64,000 nt of DNA, taken from assembly GCA_018401735.1 (NCBI GenBank), contig JAGYKI010000003.1, forward strand, positions 62,001 through 126,000, read 5' to 3'. A program made the translations under genes and the position numbers. The stretch is from Schleiferiaceae bacterium (GTDB taxonomy: Bacteria > Bacteroidota > Bacteroidia > Flavobacteriales > Schleiferiaceae). Below, piece by piece: positions 34,362-42,832 of this stretch. The notes below the pieces were generated by a model, which saw only the letters and a list, made by a program, of their open reading frames with translations, was not told the origin of the DNA and did no database searches. Within the stretch, counting starts at the first letter, position 1. Each line of letters opens with the position of its first letter.

Positions 34362-34969
34362 TAATTTTCGCTTTTGTAAAGTACGGGGTTGAGCTCTGGG
34401 TCGTTGTACATTTTCATTTGACGGTAAACCTTAGAGATGCGGCGACCCATAGCTAAGTCTTCTAATAAGTGATCGATGGCGGTGCTCAAATCTTGCTCCT
34501 GTTCCTTTAAAACAGAAAGTTTTAATTGGTTTTTCGCCTGCAATTCGGGCGAGCTATTTTCACGGCTGGCTTCAATTTGCATGTGGTATAATTTTAGGGC
34601 AAGGATGGATAATCGATCAATGGCCCAAGCGGGACTTTCGGTATTGAGTCGGGCATAAGACTGCAATTTCACTCCTTCGAAAAGGGAAAGCATGGCATCG
34701 TCAATTTGCTCAACTAAATCGGTGCGCTTTTGATTGCTCGCATCAATGCGACGTTTAATTTCCAATGCTTTCTCGGGTTGAATATTTGGGTCGCGAATAA
34801 TGTCTTCCAAGTGCCATTGTACGGTGTCTATCCAGTTCTTGGTGTATAAAAGCTCTTGCATGCTGCCGATAGGGAAAGGGTTCACCTCGGGGCTATCTAC
34901 ATCATCTTTACTATGGTAATCTTCAATAGATAAATTGAAGAGAGCCATCATTTCTTCTGCTTTAAGCAT
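34361..34969 (-). CDS. DUF4254 domain protein
   Basis: 202 residues, cytoplasmic and mostly helical. The conserved blocks QELLYTKNWIDTVQWHLEDI and IDASNQKRTDLVEQIDD identify DUF4254. Function unknown, but the family regularly sits next to GT9 genes, suggesting a role in surface glycan synthesis. It overlaps the aminotransferase by eight bases and the GT9 gene by one. Confidence 0.85.
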   Translation of the reverse strand: MLKAEEMMALFNLSIEDYHSKDDVDSPEVNPFPIGSMQELLYTKNWIDTVQWHLEDIIRDPNIQPEKALEIKRRIDASNQKRTDLVEQIDDAMLSLFEGVKLQSYARLNTESPAWAIDRLSILALKLYHMQIEASRENSSPELQAKNQLKLSVLKEQEQDLSTAIDHLLEDLAMGRRISKVYRQMKMYNDPELNPVLYKSEN

Positions 34970-36161
34970 GGGTTAATTTGTTTATTGCGGCCGTAATACG
35001 GCTAATCGCTTTTTCTAAATCCTCCATGGAAGAGGCATAACTTAATCGAATACAATTAGGGCTGCCGAAAGCGTCACCAGGAACCAAGGCAACTTGGGCT
35101 TCGCCTAAGAGGTAAAGGCATAAGTCGTTGCTATCGCTAATGGTTTCATGGCCATTTTTTGAGCCATAAATTGCACTTACATCAGGGAAGAAATAAAAGG
35201 CGCCTTTAGGCTCGTTTACCTTAAATCCTTTAATTTTCCGAAGACCTTCTCCCACTACAGCGCGCCTTTCTGCGAAAGCGTCAACCATGTGGCTAACCAC
35301 GCTCGGATCGGCTTTTATAGCTGCTAAGGCTGCTCTTTGGGTAATGCTCGCTGTTGCAGATGTGAATTGACCCTGCATTTTGGTGCAAGCATCGGCAATG
35401 TATTGAGGCGCAGCAATATAGCCGCAGCGCCAGCCCGTCATGGCGAAACCTTTACTAAAACCATTTACCGTTACTACTTGGTCGTATATTTCTTTATCGG
35501 CGGCGAGGCTGAAATGCTTTCCCCCAAAATTGATGAGCTCATAAATTTCGTCACTTAGCGCAATTACACGGGAATGCTTTTTTAAATAAGAGGCAATAGC
35601 GCCCAAATCTTCTTCATTAAAAACGCTTCCTGAAGGATTACAGGGCGAGCTAAAGATGACCATTTTGGTTTTATCGCTGTGGTATTCTTCCAACTCTTCT
35701 AGGGTAACCTTAAAATCGTTTTCGATGCTAGTTGGTATTACCACAGGGATACCACCCGCTAATTTTACGATTTCATAATAGGAAACCCAATAAGGGGCGG
35801 GAAGTAAAACTTCGTCACCTTCATTAATAAGGCAAAGGATTACGTTGGCAATTGACTGTTTCGCGCCCGTGCTTACCACAATTTGGTTGGCGGTATAGTC
35901 GAGATTATTATCGCGTTTTAATTTGGCGGCAATGGCTTCGCGTAAATCGGCATAACCAGGTATAGGCGGATAATGCGAAAAACCTTCATCAATCGCTGCC
36001 TTAGCCGCCTCTCTTATGAAGTCGGGAGTGCCAAAATCGGGCTCACCTAGGGAAAGACTAATAACGTCGAGACCCTGATCTTTCAGTTCGCGACTTTTAC
36101 GACTCATAGCAATAGTTGCTGATTCTGAGAGGTTTTCGATTCTTTGCGACAGCTCTTTCAT
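34962..36161 (-). CDS. Class I/II PLP-dependent aminotransferase (AspC-like)
   Basis: 399 residues. The PLP lysine lies in NGFSKGFAMTGWRCGY; the N-terminal LSLGEPDFGTPDFIREAAK, the cofactor-binding SSPCNPSGSVF and the C-terminal CIRLSYASS are the aspartate aminotransferase type Ib/AspC pattern. It probably transfers amino groups between Asp or aromatic amino acids and 2-oxoglutarate. It is the first gene of the minus-strand operon ending at 32743; two overlapping -7 motifs lie just upstream. Confidence 0.93.
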   Translation of the reverse strand: MKELSQRIENLSESATIAMSRKSRELKDQGLDVISLSLGEPDFGTPDFIREAAKAAIDEGFSHYPPIPGYADLREAIAAKLKRDNNLDYTANQIVVSTGAKQSIANVILCLINEGDEVLLPAPYWVSYYEIVKLAGGIPVVIPTSIENDFKVTLEELEEYHSDKTKMVIFSSPCNPSGSVFNEEDLGAIASYLKKHSRVIALSDEIYELINFGGKHFSLAADKEIYDQVVTVNGFSKGFAMTGWRCGYIAAPQYIADACTKMQGQFTSATASITQRAALAAIKADPSVVSHMVDAFAERRAVVGEGLRKIKGFKVNEPKGAFYFFPDVSAIYGSKNGHETISDSNDLCLYLLGEAQVALVPGDAFGSPNCIRLSYASSMEDLEKAISRITAAINKLTHA

Positions 36162-36182
36162 TCTATTTTATTGATTGAGGGG

Positions 36183-36198
36183 CAAATCTACAAATTTA
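36183..36198 (-). promoter_or_regulatory. Tandem -7 boxes before the aminotransferase gene
   Basis: On the minus strand TAAATTTG (36198-36191) is followed directly by TAGATTTG (36190-36183). Both match TAnnTTTG; no matching TTG was found at 17-20 bases. Confidence 0.5.
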
Positions 36199-36255
36199 GC
36201 TTCTGCACCTTCTTAAATTTACGATATTTGGCCTTCTCAATTCTAAAATCTGCAG

Positions 36256-36777
36256 ATGGAAGTATTTATAGAGATCTTAAAGTATGCTCTACCTTCTATA
36301 TTCTTATTGGTGCTAACCTATATGATGTTGTCTAACTTTATGGACAATGAAGAAAAGCGCCGGATGTATTTCCTTAAAAAGGAAACACAAAAGAGTGCTT
36401 TGCCTATTCGTATGTCAGCTTACGAAAGGGTGGCTCTTTTTTTAGAAAGAATTCACCCTGATCGTCTTTTAATTAGGGTGCCTTCTAAGGGTATCAATGT
36501 TCATCAGTATAGAAGTTTGTTGGTAGAGAATATTCGCATGGAATTCGAGCATAATTTGTCGCAACAAATCTACTTAAGTGATGAAGCTTGGGGTTTGGTA
36601 GTAAATGCCAAAAGTGCCACCGTGGGCATGATTAATAATTGGGCGCAAGAAATCGATCCCAAAGCGCCTGCTACGGAATTCAGTCGATTGATTCTTGAAA
36701 AAGTAATGGAAATGGATTCCTTTCCTACTAAGAAAGCGGTTCGTTATTTAAAAGGGGAAATTAGAAGCAATTTTTAA
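36256..36777 (+). CDS. Membrane-anchored protein of unknown function, conserved-looking
   Basis: 173 residues. Residues 5-26 form one hydrophobic segment (LKYALPSIFLLVLTYMMLSN), with the rest predicted cytoplasmic. RMSAYERVALFLERIHPDRL, the LRVPSKG-like IRVPSKGINVHQYRSLL and the EFEHNLSQQIYLSDEAWGLV block look strongly conserved, and I believe this is a Bacteroidota hypothetical family, but I can name no function. It is single and divergent from the aminotransferase operon. Confidence 0.8.
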   Translation: MEVFIEILKYALPSIFLLVLTYMMLSNFMDNEEKRRMYFLKKETQKSALPIRMSAYERVALFLERIHPDRLLIRVPSKGINVHQYRSLLVENIRMEFEHNLSQQIYLSDEAWGLVVNAKSATVGMINNWAQEIDPKAPATEFSRLILEKVMEMDSFPTKKAVRYLKGEIRSNF

Positions 36778-36834
36778 TTAATTTGCCTAAAAGGATTTTA
36801 GCTTGTATTTCCGTGGCCTATTCTAATGGTCTGA

Positions 36835-36987
36835 TTAAGGAAAGGATTCGCTAATTTCAACTCTGTTTACTGCTTGTTCTTTTGCAGCTTTAGTAACTTT
36901 TCTTTCGCCCAAAATTTGGTTGAAGATTTTGGTTTTGAACAAGTTGAGTCGCGCGGGAGAATATCCCTGCTGATTTTTTAAAGCCAT
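36835..36987 (-). CDS. Short ORF of unknown status, 50 residues
   Basis: MALKNQQGYSPARLNLFKTK opens a 50-residue basic peptide; the middle (QILGERKVTKAAKEQAVNRV) has the look of a helix-turn-helix leader from a transposase or small DNA binder, but that is only an impression. No ribosome binding site or promoter is obvious. It lies in a 284-base gap that otherwise holds only a repeat end at 37021-37063, so it may be the remnant of a mobile gene or not a gene at all. Confidence 0.25.
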   Translation of the reverse strand: MALKNQQGYSPARLNLFKTKIFNQILGERKVTKAAKEQAVNRVEISESFP

Positions 36988-37020
36988 GGTCAGAAAAGTA
37001 TTCGGATAGGCTGAAAAGCG

Positions 37021-37063
37021 AAATTGAAAATCTGAAGCAATAATTGATCGTCGAACTCACCTT
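37021..37063 (-). repeat. MITE-like repeat, end fragment (copy 5)
   Basis: Read on the minus strand: AAGGTGAGTTCGAC then GATCAATTATTGCTTCAGATTTTCAATT, clearly the left end of the repeat family. Only about 43 bases are recognisable. It abuts the stop codon of the 37062 gene. Confidence 0.75.
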
Positions 37064-37760
37064 AAAAATAAATACCTATCGACAATCCTGAGCGAAAACC
37101 CAAGTCTCGTAAGCCGTCAAGTTTTTCGATACTCTCACCATAATTTTGGTAAAGGGTAGTTAGCTTTTCATTAATCGCAAATCCCCTTCCCGTCCAAAGA
37201 CTGATAAAAAAGTTGGAATCGCTGTATAAATTAACGCCAAAGGTTAAACCCAAACTACTGCCTGTGTAGTCGGCAATATGGTTCATGTTGTACTCTGAAT
37301 AGGGAGGGCTTTGGTTGTTATCGAAATGAAGTTCACTTTCTGCGGTTTCATAAACTTGCTGGTACATGAAATAAGCGCCAATAAAGTAGGAGGAAATCCA
37401 ATTTTTCCTTTTCGAACGGCCGAGAATATAGCGGTATTCCGGACTAATGGAGAAGCCTTGGTTGAAGGTAGTTTCGATTAATTTCCCAGAACCGAGACTT
37501 GCATCTATGCGCTTTATCTCAGAATTGATGAAGTTAAAAGTTAGAAGTGCTTGTGATTTGTTTGTAACACTGAAGATTACATTGCCACCATATTCCCCTA
37601 TTATACTGGTTAGTGCATTGACACTAATCATAACGGGGCTTATGGCCGTATCCACCTCGAATCTCCTTTTTTCTTGTGCTTTTAAACTATTGAGTGAGGG
37701 CAGAATTAAAACGCATAAGAAGAGTTTTAATAAGTTGTTTTGTAGGTTGAATGCTCGCAT
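37062..37760 (-). CDS. Outer-membrane barrel-like protein
   Basis: 232 residues. A signal peptide ends near LKAQ. The mature sequence alternates short beta segments with aromatic ends (NVIFSVTNKSQALLTFNF, WISSYFIGAYFMYQQVY, FFISLWTGRGFA) and ends LSIGIYF with a terminal Phe, which fits a small porin-like barrel of the type often found in Flavobacteria. No ligand can be predicted. The stop codon touches a repeat fragment. It lies downstream of the meaB operon but on a separate unit. Confidence 0.75.
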   Translation of the reverse strand: MRAFNLQNNLLKLFLCVLILPSLNSLKAQEKRRFEVDTAISPVMISVNALTSIIGEYGGNVIFSVTNKSQALLTFNFINSEIKRIDASLGSGKLIETTFNQGFSISPEYRYILGRSKRKNWISSYFIGAYFMYQQVYETAESELHFDNNQSPPYSEYNMNHIADYTGSSLGLTFGVNLYSDSNFFISLWTGRGFAINEKLTTLYQNYGESIEKLDGLRDLGFRSGLSIGIYF

Positions 37761-37800
37761 TGTTTTATTTTTTCAAACTTATGCAAACTTTAAAATAACC

Positions 37801-38829
37801 CTACTTTATGCCGCCCAAACAAACGTTTAATAATTTACGTGCCGCTAAGCCCGGATCTAAATTTTGGGCTCTTATCTCCGTTAAATATTGCTGATAATTA
37901 CTTTCGAAATGAGGCAGGCCTTTTAAGTATTCGAAAAGGTGATCACCAATTTGTTGATCAAACCAACTAACCGCCTGTTCACTGCGGTTTTCGAGAAAGT
38001 AGCCTTTTAGTTTTTGTTGACGTTCAAACTGTAAAATATGCTCCCAAGCTTTTGCAACGCCAGCTCCATTCAGAGCTGAACAGCTATCCACTACTGGAAT
38101 CCATTCGTTTTGATTGGGAGGAAAGAGATGTAGGGCCCGTTTATATTCGCCCATGGCCAAGCGTACTTTGGGATCCTTGGGGTCGTCGGCTTTATTGATA
38201 AGCAGTAAATCGGCCATTTCCATGATACCGCGTTTTATGCCTTGTAACTCATCTCCCGCCCCAGGGAGCATTAAAAGCACAAAGAAATCGACCATATTTT
38301 TTACCGCCGTTTCACTTTGACCCACGCCAACGGTTTCTACTAAAATGATGTTGTAACCCGCAGCTTCGCATAAAATTATCGCTTCCCTCGTTTTACGGGC
38401 TACTCCGCCCAAAGAACCTGCCGATGGGGAAGGACGAATAAAGGCATTTTGGTTTTGTGAGAGCTGCTCCATCCGGGTTTTGTCGCCCAAAATGCTGCCT
38501 CTAGTTTTGGAGCTGCTGGGGTCGATGGCTAAGACGGCTAGCTTTTTTCCTTCTTTAATTAAATATTCGCCAAAAGCTTCAATAAAAGTAGATTTCCCAA
38601 CACCGGGTACTCCCGTTATGCCAATGCGAAGCGACTGTCCGCTTTTAGGTAAACAGTTTTGTACTAGTTTTTCCGCTTGCGCGCGATGCGTGGTTAAACG
38701 ACTTTCGGCCAAGGTTAAAGCCTGACTTAAACTAGCACGATCGCCCGCGAGAATACCTTGCTCTAACTCTGCAATGCTCTTTACCTGGCGCTTCTTGCGT
38801 AAGCTTAAATTAGGGTTAATCGAGTCCAA
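37801..38829 (-). CDS. meaB: Methylmalonyl-CoA mutase-associated GTPase MeaB
   Basis: 342 residues, a SIMIBI-class G protein. GITGVPGVGKSTFIEAFGEY carries the P-loop, SGAGDELQGIKRG-like PGAGDELQGIKRGIMEMAD is the switch/G3 region and NKADDPKD the G4 motif. It guards adenosylcobalamin loading and repair of the mutase. It is the last gene of the mutA-mutB-ybaB-meaB operon, 5 bases after ybaB, which fits its role directly. Confidence 0.95.
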   Translation of the reverse strand: MDSINPNLSLRKKRQVKSIAELEQGILAGDRASLSQALTLAESRLTTHRAQAEKLVQNCLPKSGQSLRIGITGVPGVGKSTFIEAFGEYLIKEGKKLAVLAIDPSSSKTRGSILGDKTRMEQLSQNQNAFIRPSPSAGSLGGVARKTREAIILCEAAGYNIILVETVGVGQSETAVKNMVDFFVLLMLPGAGDELQGIKRGIMEMADLLLINKADDPKDPKVRLAMGEYKRALHLFPPNQNEWIPVVDSCSALNGAGVAKAWEHILQFERQQKLKGYFLENRSEQAVSWFDQQIGDHLFEYLKGLPHFESNYQQYLTEIRAQNLDPGLAARKLLNVCLGGIK

Positions 38830-38834
38830 GGTAA

Positions 38835-39134
38835 TTATTTAAACATGGATGTTGCCATCGATTGCATTTCTCGGTCGTTTACCGCCTGGGCTTTTTCTAA
38901 AGCACGGTTTATAGTAAGCACCAGTTTATCGCCCAGCTCCTCGCCGTCTTTTAATAAGTCTTCCGCAATATGGATGTCCTTAATTTCCTTGTTGCCATTC
39001 ACAATTACCGATAAACCTTTACTTTCTTCCTTCAATTCGATCTGCGCTAAGCGCTGCTTCATGGCTTGCGATTCTTTCTGGGCTTCTTGTAGTTTGCCCA
39101 GCATATCTTTCATATCTCCTAATTTCCCGAACAT
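38835..39134 (-). CDS. YbaB/EbfC family nucleoid-associated protein
   Basis: 99 residues. MFGKLGDMKDMLGKLQEAQK and the VNGNKEIKDIHIAEDLLKDG block with DREMQSMATSMFK at the end match YbaB/EbfC, a small DNA-binding dimer normally found next to dnaX and recR. Here it lies between the mutase large subunit and meaB with gaps of only 5-6 bases, so it is expressed with them. Whether it serves the operon or only shares its transcript cannot be told. Confidence 0.9.
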   Translation of the reverse strand: MFGKLGDMKDMLGKLQEAQKESQAMKQRLAQIELKEESKGLSVIVNGNKEIKDIHIAEDLLKDGEELGDKLVLTINRALEKAQAVNDREMQSMATSMFK

Positions 39135-39140
39135 AATTTT

Positions 39141-41267
39141 CTAATTATCGTCAATCATTGCTTCTAAAATCTTTGCGGCCGCATCGGCAATTACGGTACC
39201 AGGGCCAAATACGCCAATTACTCCTGCATCGAAAAGAAATTTATAATCATTAGGCGGGATTACTCCCCCGGCAATTACCATAATATCGTCTCTACCTAAG
39301 GCTTTTAATTCGCCGATTACCTGCGGCACCAAGGTTTTATGTCCTGCGGCTAAAGAAGACACTCCTAAAATATGAACGTCGTTTTCTACGGCTTGTTTAG
39401 CGGCTTCGGCAGGAGTTTGAAAAAGCGGTCCGATATCGACATCAAAGCCTAAGTCGGCAAAAGAAGTTGCTACCACTTTTGCCCCGCGATCATGGCCATC
39501 TTGCCCCATTTTGGCAATCATAATACGGGGACGGCGACCTTCCAATTCTTCAAACTTATCCGCTAAGGCCTGCGCTTTACCAAATTTTTCGTCTTGTTTC
39601 ATTTCTTTACTGTAAACCCCAGAAATAGAACGAATAGTAGCCTTATAGCGACCAAATACATTTTCTAGGGCCATGCTAATTTCACCTAAAGTTGCGCGTT
39701 CACGGGCAGCTTCAATTGCTAAGGCTAGAAGATTTCCTTCTCCGGCAGCGGCTTTTTCTAGGGCTGCTAATTTTTCGGATACGCGTTCGGAATTGCGCTC
39801 TTTTTTAATCTTGGCAATACTTTCTAATTGTTGACGACGCACTTCGGCATTATCCACTTCCAGTAATTCCATTTCTTCATCCTTCTCGTTGCGATAGGCA
39901 TTTACCCCCACAATAATCTCCTTACCCGAGTCAATACGCGCTTGCTTTTTTGCGGCAGCCTCTTCGATACGCATCTTAGGAATACCGGTTTCAATGGCTT
40001 TGGCCATTCCGCCTAGTTCTTCCACTTCTTCAATTAAGTCCCAAGCTTTATGGGCAATTTGATTAGTTAAGTATTCTACATACCATGCGCCTCCCCAAGG
40101 ATCGGCACTGCGATTAATGCCTAATTCATCTTGCAGAATTAACTGCGTATTACGTGCAATTCGAGCGGAAAAATCGGTTGGTAAAGCGATCGCTTCATCG
40201 AGAGAGTTAGTGTGTAAACTTTGGGTTCCGCCAAAAGCCGCAGCCATTGCCTCAATGGTGGTGCGCGCCACATTATTAAAAGGATCTTGCTCGGTTAAAC
40301 TATAACCCGAGGTTTGACTGTGCGTGCGCAAAGCCATTGATTTAGGGTTACTAGGATTAAACTGCTTTACAATTTTAGACCATAACATCCGTGCAGCACG
40401 CATTTTAGCAATCTCCATGAAATGGTTCATGCCAATCCCCCAGAAGAAGGAAAGTCGCGGTGCGAAATCGTCAATGGCCAAACCAGCCTTTAAGCCTGTG
40501 CGAATATATTCTAGACCATCGGCCAAGGTATAAGCTAATTCAATATCAGCGGTAGCCCCAGCTTCGTGCATGTGATAGCCACTGATAGAAATGCTATTAA
40601 AGCGCGGCATTTTGTGCGAAGTGTATTCGAAGATATCAGCGATAATTCGCATCGATGGTAGGGGCGGGTAGATATAGGTATTCCGCACCATAAACTCCTT
40701 TAAAATATCATTCTGAATGGTTCCTGAAAGTAAATCGGCGCTAACACCTTGTTCTTCTGCGGCCACAATAAAAAAGGCCATAATGGGAATTACCGCGCCA
40801 TTCATAGTCATGGAAACCGACATTTTATCCAGTGGAATCTGGTCGAAGAGTACTTTCATGTCTTCCACCGTGTCGATAGCTACGCCCGCTTTTCCTACAT
40901 CGCCTACCACGCGTTCATGGTCCGAATCGTAACCGCGGTGTGTGGCTAAATCGAAAGCTACGGATAATCCTTTTTGCCCCGCGGCCAAATTACGTCGGTA
41001 AAAAGCGTTAGATTCCTCGGCGGTGCTAAAACCGGCATATTGACGAATGGTCCACGGGCGGATGGTGTACATGCTGCTGTAGGGTCCGCGTAAATAGGGT
41101 GGTAAGCCAGCGATGTATTGTAAGTGTTTTACTTTTGATAAGTCCTTGGCATTGAATAGACTAGGAATTTCTAATCCTTCTGGCGACTGCCAAAAATGTC
41201 TATTGTTTTCTGCTACAGCTTTGGCCTCGGGTCCTTGGTAGTCTACTGAAAAGTTAAAGCGTGGCAT
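39141..41267 (-). CDS. scpA: Methylmalonyl-CoA mutase, large (catalytic) subunit
   Basis: 708 residues. An N-terminal TIM barrel ([47 protein letters not shown]) is followed by the cobalamin-binding domain whose DxHxxG motif is [11 protein letters not shown] near residue 590, with SSLAAGHK and AGGVIPPND supporting it. It interconverts L-methylmalonyl-CoA and succinyl-CoA with adenosylcobalamin, linking propionate and odd-chain or branched-chain carbon to the TCA cycle. It begins 4 bases after the small subunit gene. Confidence 0.97.
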   Translation of the reverse strand: MPRFNFSVDYQGPEAKAVAENNRHFWQSPEGLEIPSLFNAKDLSKVKHLQYIAGLPPYLRGPYSSMYTIRPWTIRQYAGFSTAEESNAFYRRNLAAGQKGLSVAFDLATHRGYDSDHERVVGDVGKAGVAIDTVEDMKVLFDQIPLDKMSVSMTMNGAVIPIMAFFIVAAEEQGVSADLLSGTIQNDILKEFMVRNTYIYPPLPSMRIIADIFEYTSHKMPRFNSISISGYHMHEAGATADIELAYTLADGLEYIRTGLKAGLAIDDFAPRLSFFWGIGMNHFMEIAKMRAARMLWSKIVKQFNPSNPKSMALRTHSQTSGYSLTEQDPFNNVARTTIEAMAAAFGGTQSLHTNSLDEAIALPTDFSARIARNTQLILQDELGINRSADPWGGAWYVEYLTNQIAHKAWDLIEEVEELGGMAKAIETGIPKMRIEEAAAKKQARIDSGKEIIVGVNAYRNEKDEEMELLEVDNAEVRRQQLESIAKIKKERNSERVSEKLAALEKAAAGEGNLLALAIEAARERATLGEISMALENVFGRYKATIRSISGVYSKEMKQDEKFGKAQALADKFEELEGRRPRIMIAKMGQDGHDRGAKVVATSFADLGFDVDIGPLFQTPAEAAKQAVENDVHILGVSSLAAGHKTLVPQVIGELKALGRDDIMVIAGGVIPPNDYKFLFDAGVIGVFGPGTVIADAAAKILEAMIDDN

Positions 41268-41271
41268 AGTC

Positions 41272-42660
41272 TTAATTTTGGATTTGGCTAATTTGTTGGC
41301 TTTCTAAAGCGGCACTTAATCGCTTAGCAACCAGTGCTTCTACAAAAGTGTTTGGCTTTTTATCGCTTTCGCTAGATGGGGTCTCTAATGAAAATTCGCC
41401 CTTTTCATTAGCATTGAAATATTTATTGGCACCTACTAAAACCAAGTCACCGTTATCAAATAAGGCTTGTTGTTTATTCGCTTGCGCAGATACGCTCTTT
41501 TGAATAAAACCGTTTTCTAAGGCCGATAAATAACCGCCTTGCGCTTCGATGTCTTTGAAAAACTGCCAAGCTTTTTGAGCGATATCTTCAGTTAAGTTCT
41601 CAATAAAATAGGCACCTCGGGCCATATCGCGCACTTGATGAAAATGACTTTCGTGTTGTAAAATGGAAAGTTGATTTAAAGCAAGTCTTTTACTGAAAAA
41701 GCCTGGTTCTTGGTAAGTGAGATCAAATTCCTTTACATTAACTTCCGTAGCTCCACCAATAATCGCCGCCATGGCTTCGGTAGTACTGCGAATTAAATTG
41801 TTATGGCGGTCGAATTTGGTTTTATTACGCATGCTGGTTTCGGCGTAAATGCGCACTTCTTCTGGTTTTAGACCAAGCTCTTTTTGCATCTGTTGCCATA
41901 TCCGACGAAAGGCGCGAATTTTTGAAATCTCGGCGAAATAATCGGAGCCAATGGCAAAATTTACCCAAAAACCACGGGTGGATTGCAAGTCTAATTTGTA
42001 GATATACTCATAAGCCATTGCTAGGGCCATGCCTAATTGCTGACTGTGATTGGCACCGGCATTTTCAGCGTGGTTTACATTTACGCAAACACTGCGCATA
42101 CCCGCGAAATTATTGTTTTGGAGCGCTTTCAGTTGGGCCATATCTTCCGCTTCCGATTGAAACCAATTACCGGTTCGGGCTAAGTTTTCCAAGGGGTCGA
42201 AATTTATACTGCCTTCTAATTCAGCCTCTTCTAGGTCGCGTTCTTGTACTAGGTCTTGTAATTGCTGACTAATTTCTTTTAGCCCCGCAGCAAGAACCAA
42301 GTTTAAACAGATGTACTGTATTTCAATATTTTCTAATAAAGCCTTGAGGTTTTCAGTCCCTTTTAGGTAAAAAATTAGCGAAGTGGCTCCGCGATTTAAG
42401 AAGTTTAATGCTTCAGCATTGGCGCTCTTTTCGTCGTTTACCACAATTTCGTGGACAATATCCCACTTGGGATGTTCCTTTAAGGGCTGATCTTTTAAGT
42501 TTAGCCCTTCGCTTGTATATAGTGGGCGGATGGTATTACCATTCGCATCATTTTTAAGGAGGTCGCTAAAGGCCTTGCCCTTTAAGTCTTTTTCAATTTT
42601 TACCTGCCAGTCGCTTTCGCTGTGGGGAGGGAATTCAGAAAAAAGATCGCTGTGAGCCAT
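41272..42660 (-). CDS. mutA: Methylmalonyl-CoA mutase, small subunit
   Basis: 462 residues from ATG 42660 ([15 protein letters not shown]); a frame continuing upstream to 42678 adds only six non-conserved residues. The barrel part is present (for example [20 protein letters not shown]), but there is no DxHxxG cobalamin domain, as usual for the structural subunit in Bacteroidota. It heads the tightly spaced mutA-mutB-ybaB-meaB operon. A GACCTTTG sequence near 42687, one base off TAnnTTTG, may be its -7 box. Confidence 0.92.
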   Translation of the reverse strand: MAHSDLFSEFPPHSESDWQVKIEKDLKGKAFSDLLKNDANGNTIRPLYTSEGLNLKDQPLKEHPKWDIVHEIVVNDEKSANAEALNFLNRGATSLIFYLKGTENLKALLENIEIQYICLNLVLAAGLKEISQQLQDLVQERDLEEAELEGSINFDPLENLARTGNWFQSEAEDMAQLKALQNNNFAGMRSVCVNVNHAENAGANHSQQLGMALAMAYEYIYKLDLQSTRGFWVNFAIGSDYFAEISKIRAFRRIWQQMQKELGLKPEEVRIYAETSMRNKTKFDRHNNLIRSTTEAMAAIIGGATEVNVKEFDLTYQEPGFFSKRLALNQLSILQHESHFHQVRDMARGAYFIENLTEDIAQKAWQFFKDIEAQGGYLSALENGFIQKSVSAQANKQQALFDNGDLVLVGANKYFNANEKGEFSLETPSSESDKKPNTFVEALVAKRLSAALESQQISQIQN

Positions 42661-42776
42661 ATTTGAAAGATTTAACACAAAGGTCTTAAAAATACAGCTA
42701 TTTTCGGGAGAATTGGTGCTTGAATCGTGCTAAATTGGGATAGCTGCATAATGTAGAAAGGACCAATATATTTGAC

Positions 42777-42805
42777 CAAAAAAAAGCTGCCTTTTGGGGG
42801 CAGCC
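42777..42805 (-). terminator. Terminator after the second sortilin-like gene
   Basis: On the minus strand GGCTGCC pairs with GGCAGCT around a short loop, followed by TTTTTTT. Confidence 0.85.
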
Positions 42806-42832
42806 TTTAAGCTAATACGTCATCTTCTTAAA

